From positions 99,697-163,696 of the forward strand of contig WTPW01001620.1 in assembly GCA_009809945.1 (NCBI GenBank): 64,000 nucleotides of DNA. Direction: 5' to 3'. This document shows positions 58,779 to 64,000 of the stretch, one piece after another (the stretch's first letter is position 1; each line of letters starts with the position of its first letter). The notes under the pieces were generated by a model, which did no database searches, had not been told where the DNA came from, and saw only the letters and a list, made by a program, of their open reading frames with translations. The stretch is from Gigaspora margarita (Eukaryota; Glomeromycota; Glomeromycetes; Diversisporales; Gigasporaceae). The position numbers and the translations under genes were made by a program.

Positions 58779-60849
58779 GATTATAAAAGGTTTATAAAGA
58801 ATTTTAAGTATTGGAGAATTTGAGGTGATAAGATTAAAGAATTAGATGATTTATAATGTGTTAGAGAGATGTGAAAAAGTTCAAAATACGATTAATGAAA
58901 AGTGTGATTTACACCACAATTTATATTTTCATTTTTCATGTCCTTTAATTCTGTAATTCGAACATTTAGAAGATTTGAACATTTTTGTAATTATATAATA
59001 AATGAATTTTTTCTATCAATTTGTTGGCAATATGATGCTAACACTAATTATAATTTCTTGTTTGTTTGTTTTAGTAATATTTAAGAAAATTCTATCGAAG
59101 ATGTTTATTGTGTTCTGAAAAAAATTGTTTGTAACACAACTATATCTTTGTTTTCTGTATACAAAGGTTAATCTATGCAATTTCAACTAAAAAAGAAGTT
59201 TTTATAGATTGTTTACATAATTTAGTCATTAATTTAATACATTAAAAAATGCGTACTAGTCTTTCAACCGAAACCCTTTTCAAGGCTCAAAACGTTTCAA
59301 CTTTTGAGTTTCATTTTACCCCAAAGCCCGAAACTTCCGGAATAGACGATCTTTCGTAATAGACAAAACCTCCAAAATTTACTGAAGCGTCAAAAGCTAG
59401 CGAATCTCCAAGACTAGGCGAGACCCGAAATTGCTTAAATTTCTGAAACTTAATATTATTTAATAAATTCTGGACACCTGGTAAAACTCTGGTGTAAAAA
59501 AATATTAAAATATATTCTATTTTTTTATAACTTTAAGGAAGGAAAGTCATAAATAAATTTATTTTTAAATGGTATAATATCTGAAACAAAATTTATATGG
59601 TCATGGACTAGGAAAACCATCGTTTGAAGGGTGCTTGATTTTTGAGAAAACGAGATTAATGTTTATGTTACATTTCTGAATTTCTAGAAATGATTACGTT
59701 CAACACACAACAACGCAATTATTGATGAATTCTGCTTGGTTGCAATCTATTTTTAGAGCAATGATGTTCAAAGAATTATCTTCATTGCGTTAAATATCTC
59801 GATAATTTATTAAATCAATATTGGATAAAAATTGTACTTTGCATAAACAAAAGTCAATATTCAAAATATTTGTAAGAAAATAGCAAACGCAGTTTACTAG
59901 TCCATGTTCTATATTCTACATGAAGAAAGGAAAGGAATATTCGAAACAATATTTATATTCCAAGCCAACTAAACCTTTGCATATGATTGGTCGGCGTGAT
60001 CACAGACAAATTGTAATCAAATTCATGTTGTTTGTTAGCTAGTTAAATAAAATTATTAAATCTCTTTATATCAATCCAGTAATTTTACTTTATTTCCAAT
60101 ATATGTAATACATTTTTCCAAAAACAAGCTAATACATATGCGGTTCATTATTAAACAAAGAGATATTAAGATTGACAAAATCGAGATACATCAGAGACAG
60201 TCCAAATATGGAAGTGATTTTCATTCTCGTTATGCTCATTTTGACCAATCAAAATAGCACCATATGATTGATCGACCAATCATGTTCCAGATTTACAAAA
60301 TTTCGGGATAAAAGCTTCTATTTGCTTAAAAAAATTTTCACATTTCATAGAAAAGATAAATTATGCGAACTTTTCAAAAAAGTATTGTAAAATAATTCGT
60401 GCAACAATTTCGACAATCCCTAATATTTAATAATAAATCTAATTAATTAATTAATTAAAATTTTTCGCAATATTTAACTTTATTGGAAAGTTGTATAGAA
60501 CTATTCATAATTTTGAATGTTTATACCCGATATTAATTATATAGAACAAATATTTTTTGTTTAGTGAACCTGCTTCTCTAAGTCCAAAACGCTTACTACA
60601 AATTTGAACCGTTTTTCCAAATGAAAAAGCTTGCCAAGCAGAACTGAAACATCATCAAGGTTGCATAATTTTCTCTCTCTAATTGATTTCTTGCAGAAAT
60701 TATTTAAACGTCAACACAAGTCAATAGTGAATTATTGCTAACCATAAGGTTTCAAAAAAAAAAAAATAAAAATAAAAAAACAGTAAAAACAGAATGAATC
60801 GCTATATCATTATTCTTTTAAACTTCAGGTGGTTGCACATGCGATAAAA
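58779..60849. other. Intergenic region, no gene seen
   Basis: Contains the lysozyme promoter in its first few hundred bases. 59240-59450 is somewhat richer in G+C with CGAAACC words, perhaps a hAT MITE remnant. No ORF, splice pattern or RNA gene supported. Confidence 0.35.
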
Positions 60850-61670
60850 ATGATTAATCTGGTGAATTCGCATATTATTATGAACTTAATAATCGTAAGT
60901 ACATTATTTTTAATATTTAATCAATTTTATCATATATAGAAAGCAAAAATCTATTTTGAAAAAAATCGATTGTCCTTCAATACAGCTCTAATGATAGTGG
61001 CATTTGTCAATATGGTCCTTGCACACATGGATGTTGTGCAGTCAATAATGGACAAAACTACTGTCAATTACCGTATTACCTCGGAATAACGCGCAGGGGC
61101 GTTATTTCGAGGTTCGGCCCGAATTAAGCTTAATTTAGTTCGAAATTTGTAATTTCACCCCTGCGAGTTATTTCGTGGTAATACGGTATATCCTTTTGAC
61201 AAATCTATTGAGAAAGACTCTACTCCTCATTCTAATCTTCCTCATTCTAATCTTCCTCATTCCAATCCACTTCCTTCTAATCCATCTCCTTCTAAGCAGC
61301 CTCTTTCTAATCCACCTTCCTCTAACACTTATGGTTATGATAGACATAAAGCAGTAAATTATGCCAGGCAATATTGTTTAACATCAAAATTCAAATTATA
61401 AAAATTATGATAAGGATGGTGGAGAATGTGCTAATTTTGCTTCGCAAGTTTTATATACCGGTGGTATTCCTGCAGATAATGTTTGGGAACAAGACTTTCC
61501 TGCATGGATTAGATTACGGAAGTTATATAATTATTTCACTAGCAGAATACTAATTAACTGATTTGAAATCATGTGACTTAATACAATATCACAGTTCAGA
61601 TTGTCACATACTGTTGTGGTTGCAGTGTAAATACTGGCTGTGGCTCCCACAGTTCATTTACATGTAAAGT
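60850..61670 (+). pseudogene. Broken secreted Amidase_6-type gene
   Basis: Plus-strand frames give a cysteine-rich segment (ICQYGPCTHGCCAVNNGQ, about 60975-61060), a Ser/Pro-rich linker with repeated PHSNL units (61200-61325), then an amidase-like domain: YGYDRHKAVNYARQYCLT, DGGECANFASQVLYTGGI (catalytic Cys in the GGxCANF motif) and DLIQYHSSDCH...HTVVVAV. That is the order of Amidase_6 (CHAP-like) domains, which in bacteria act on peptidoglycan amide bonds. It is broken: a MITE interrupts the linker start at 61071, a one-base frame change lies at about 61395-61400, and another follows before HTVVV. A possible first exon (MINLVNSHIIMNLII, donor GTAAGT at about 60895) precedes. Excising the MITE at its TA target restores the reading CQLYPFD. 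Not functional as sequenced. Confidence 0.65.
61071..61186. mobile_element. TA-target MITE inside the amidase gene
   Basis: CCGTATTACC(T/A)CG(G/A)AATAAC and its complement form the ends of 116 bp; TA flanks (61069-61070, 61187-61188). GC-rich interior with GCGCAGGGGCG and TTCGGCCCGAATT. Related to 29751-29844. Confidence 0.8.
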
Positions 61671-63600
61671 TTGCATAGTTATTTTATAAAGGTTTTAACA
61701 ATCATAGAGCGTTTGCGTTATAAAATTATATGATTTGCCTAGCTTTTTGGTTTTACTTATTTCTAGCATTATTTATTTATTTCTAGATTATTTATATTAT
61801 AGTATTTAAAACTTTATATAGATTTACTAATTCTTAAAATAATTCAATAGTATATAATTGCATTAGTTATTATCATTGTTCCTATTTGCTCCTTTTTAAA
61901 GAAACATTTTGTAAAAATCTTAAAGTGAAATTCAAAAGCATCAGCAAACTAATTAAGATTTAAATTTCATTTTTATACCTCAATTGATGATATTTTTCTG
62001 TTTTTAATTTTCTTAATAATAAAGGAAATGATTCTATTCCTATTACTAATAAAATTATGACATAATATTATTAATTCTCTCCTTAGAAATTTATGTAATA
62101 TACGAATCATAGAATTGCCACATATACTATTTTAAAAAATAAAATGTAGTTTAATATATCAATTTATATTTATTCACATGAAGTTGATTGTTTTAATAAC
62201 ACAGACATTTCTTCATTGAATTAACCAATTAAATATATGTGACACTAGTACTTTACAAATTTCATTTTCTTTCAATTTACAAATTTTAAATATGACTGAA
62301 GCATGTAATGTTTTGTACATTGAGTATGTACGGATATTAATACAGTAATTTTAAAGTATGTATGTACGGCTAATAAAGCTTGCAAAATTTAGCTTTTAAA
62401 GTGAGTCCTTTTTGATGAATAGACTAGAGTGTGCGTTACAATTATTTTATTTCATATTATGATACTGCGTAAGAAATAATTGCCTGAACTTTTAAAACAA
62501 ATATATTTCATTATTTTGTGCATTTAATCCTAATAAGAATGTTGAGGAGTTATCATTATTTTTGCCTATAAAAAAACATATGAATAATTCGAATAACTAT
62601 AATACCGTAGACTAAAGTTATGGAGAAACAAAGGGAATTACGCTTTTTCAAAATAAAAAACTGCAATTAGAATATAAATAACATTAAGATATCTTTAAAA
62701 AAAAATTATGCTTTCACTTTATTAAATTGATGATTTTATTTAGCAATTTTACTTGAATTTTTTGAATAAAATTATTTAATAATTTAGGATTCTTTAATGT
62801 AATTATAGTAAAAAGCATTTCCTGTTATTTTTTTTTCACAAACAAAAGAATCGGGTAACGTAAAATTAGACTCCAAACTCTAAGAGATATACCTCAAATT
62901 AAAGTTTTGTGGAAATTTGTCTAATGTTACGTTGCTATCAATATTGTGATGCAGAACTTTGTAAATTAGTAATACGCTTGCATTTAAATTATTTAAAATG
63001 CGAATTCGAGTTTTCACTTTTTCTCATATTTAAATAACAAAATAAAGATTTATAGAAATGGTTCATAAAAATTAACTAATTCAGACCCTTATGTCCTTTA
63101 ATACAATTATCAACACGGGAAGAGTTGAAAAGGATAAACATGAAATATTCATTTATTACCAAAAATTCGCAGAGATGAGTTATTGAAGTTTCATTTATTA
63201 AAAATATACTATCCCTTAAACTGTATTCAGGGCAAATTTCCCCCGAATATTTAAAAGTTTTCAGCATTTTTTAATTAAAATAAAAAATTATTAATAATAT
63301 AGGGTATATTTTATATATAAAATATCTTATTTAAAATATATTTTATTAAATTTGTTAATAAATTATTTTTAAAAAATTTATTAAAAAACTTTAAAGCAGT
63401 AAGAATTTAAAGTTTTTATTTAAAAAATTTTTATTATAGAAATTTTCTTAAATTTCTTATGTTTTTATATATTCCCGTCTATAAAAATTTTTTTACTTCT
63501 AATACAGGTTCAAATTTTTATCAATAAATTATAAAATTCTACTAGTAAAATTATAATCTATTGTATAATTATATATTATTCGACAAACCCTTATGATCAT
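61671..63600. other. Gene-free AT-rich stretch
   Basis: No supported gene. A 63-codon minus frame at 63267-63076 shows no domain and is not accepted. The sequence is AT-rich with no recognisable element ends. Confidence 0.35.
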
Positions 63601-63826
63601 GAATGTATTTCTTTCCGTTATTTATTTCTGTTATTTCTTTCATGTGTTACAAAATAATAACGTTTACTTGAATTAAATCTCAGCCGACAACTCCCTACCA
63701 ACTATGATCATAAATTGTCGGATAACACTATTATTGGGCTAAAATTTTTGAACAATGGTAAATTGGTTCAACCGGGTAAATGATTGGCTGACACGTGCGC
63801 TCTGGCGCACGTGTTCATTTGTCCGG
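63600..63826. repeat. Second copy of the 33.2-kb repeat, inverted
   Basis: TTGTCGGATAACAC, ATTATTGGGC and CAACCGGGTAAATGATTGGC match 33160-33430 in inverse orientation. The MITE part is cut short at 63826 by the next element. Confidence 0.6.
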
Positions 63827-64000
63827 TAATGATGCCTGACGCAATTATTTTCGTGATGACGAAAGGTTTCGTCAAATTTGCGTCTGACGAAACCCTTGAC
63901 GATTGACGAAACCCTTGACGATTGACAAAACCCTTGACGCTTGACGAAACCCTTGACGCTTGATGAAACCCTTGACGCTTGACGAAACCCTTGACGATTG
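63827..64000. mobile_element. hAT-like MITE end with 19-bp tandem repeats (runs off the window)
   Basis: TAATGATGCCTGACGCAATTA resembles the TAGTGATGCTTGACGAAAT end at 44515. From 63885, six copies of a 19-bp unit (TGACGAAACCCTTGACGAT) fill the rest. Such subterminal arrays are usual hAT transposase-binding regions. The other end is outside the window. Confidence 0.6.

Noticed and set aside
58432-58797. Plus-strand frame of 121 residues.
   Set aside because: Antisense shadow of the lysozyme first exon, which has signal peptide, SH3b and catalytic motifs.
1-64000. CRISPR arrays, bacterial operons and ribosome binding sites.
   Set aside because: Introns, fungal protein families and MITE content mark this as eukaryotic nuclear DNA; the regular arrays seen (19-bp units at 63885, 56-bp units at 13721) have no spacers.

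Overview
The window is AT-rich (roughly three quarters A+T by eye), intron-bearing and crowded with transposons, and looks like nuclear DNA of an arbuscular mycorrhizal fungus (Glomeromycotina, Rhizophagus-like). The evidence is the protein families: kinases with a CxxC-x9-CxxC ribbon followed by W-T-S-G-N and I-E-W-I-P motifs, RNI-type F-box/LRR proteins, a secreted kelch protein, a two-exon SH3b plus GH24 lysozyme, and LINE and MULE relatives of types I associate with that group. I ran no search, so the taxon is an inference. Isolated N bases point to a draft assembly.

Layout. 1-8.6 kb: no host gene seen; AT-rich DNA, MITEs, and a 1.34-kb palindromic element (3689-5032). 8.6-16.4 kb: a transposon graveyard. 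One minus-strand LINE is split by a TTAA-flanked element (A1), which holds a TA-flanked element (B1), which holds a 1.13-kb giant palindrome (C), a GC-rich poly(A) retroposon and a hAT-like MITE. A MULE-like transposase relic lies next to the LINE. 18.2-19.6 kb: an intact F-box/LRR gene. 20.15-28.28 kb: the outstanding feature, a minus-strand locus with one ATG-bearing exon, ten tandem homologous exons that each encode kinase N-lobe pieces plus a four-cysteine ribbon, and one terminal exon with the rest of a kinase. The eleven homologous exons and the terminal exon are all phase 0, with GTAAGT-like donors and AAG acceptors. 28.3-37 kb: MITEs, a Ty3/gypsy fossil and nested hAT MITEs. 37.07-37.98 kb: a secreted V8/trypsin-like serine protease. 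40.35-41.54 kb: a four-exon secreted kelch gene. 41.5-57.9 kb: gene desert with MITEs. 57.88-58.78 kb: the secreted lysozyme. 60.8-61.7 kb: a broken secreted Amidase_6-type gene interrupted by a TA-targeting MITE. 61.7-64 kb: desert and more nested MITEs.

How the parts relate. The host genes fall into signalling/recognition (kinase array, F-box/LRR) and secretion (protease, kelch, lysozyme, amidase relic). The lysozyme and amidase relic, 2-3 kb apart, are both of peptidoglycan-hydrolase type, which may reflect dealings with bacteria; this is inference. No operon logic is expected. In the kinase locus, joining the first exon directly to the last would rebuild a canonical two-exon kinase of this family, and each middle exon that is included adds one more N-lobe without changing frame.
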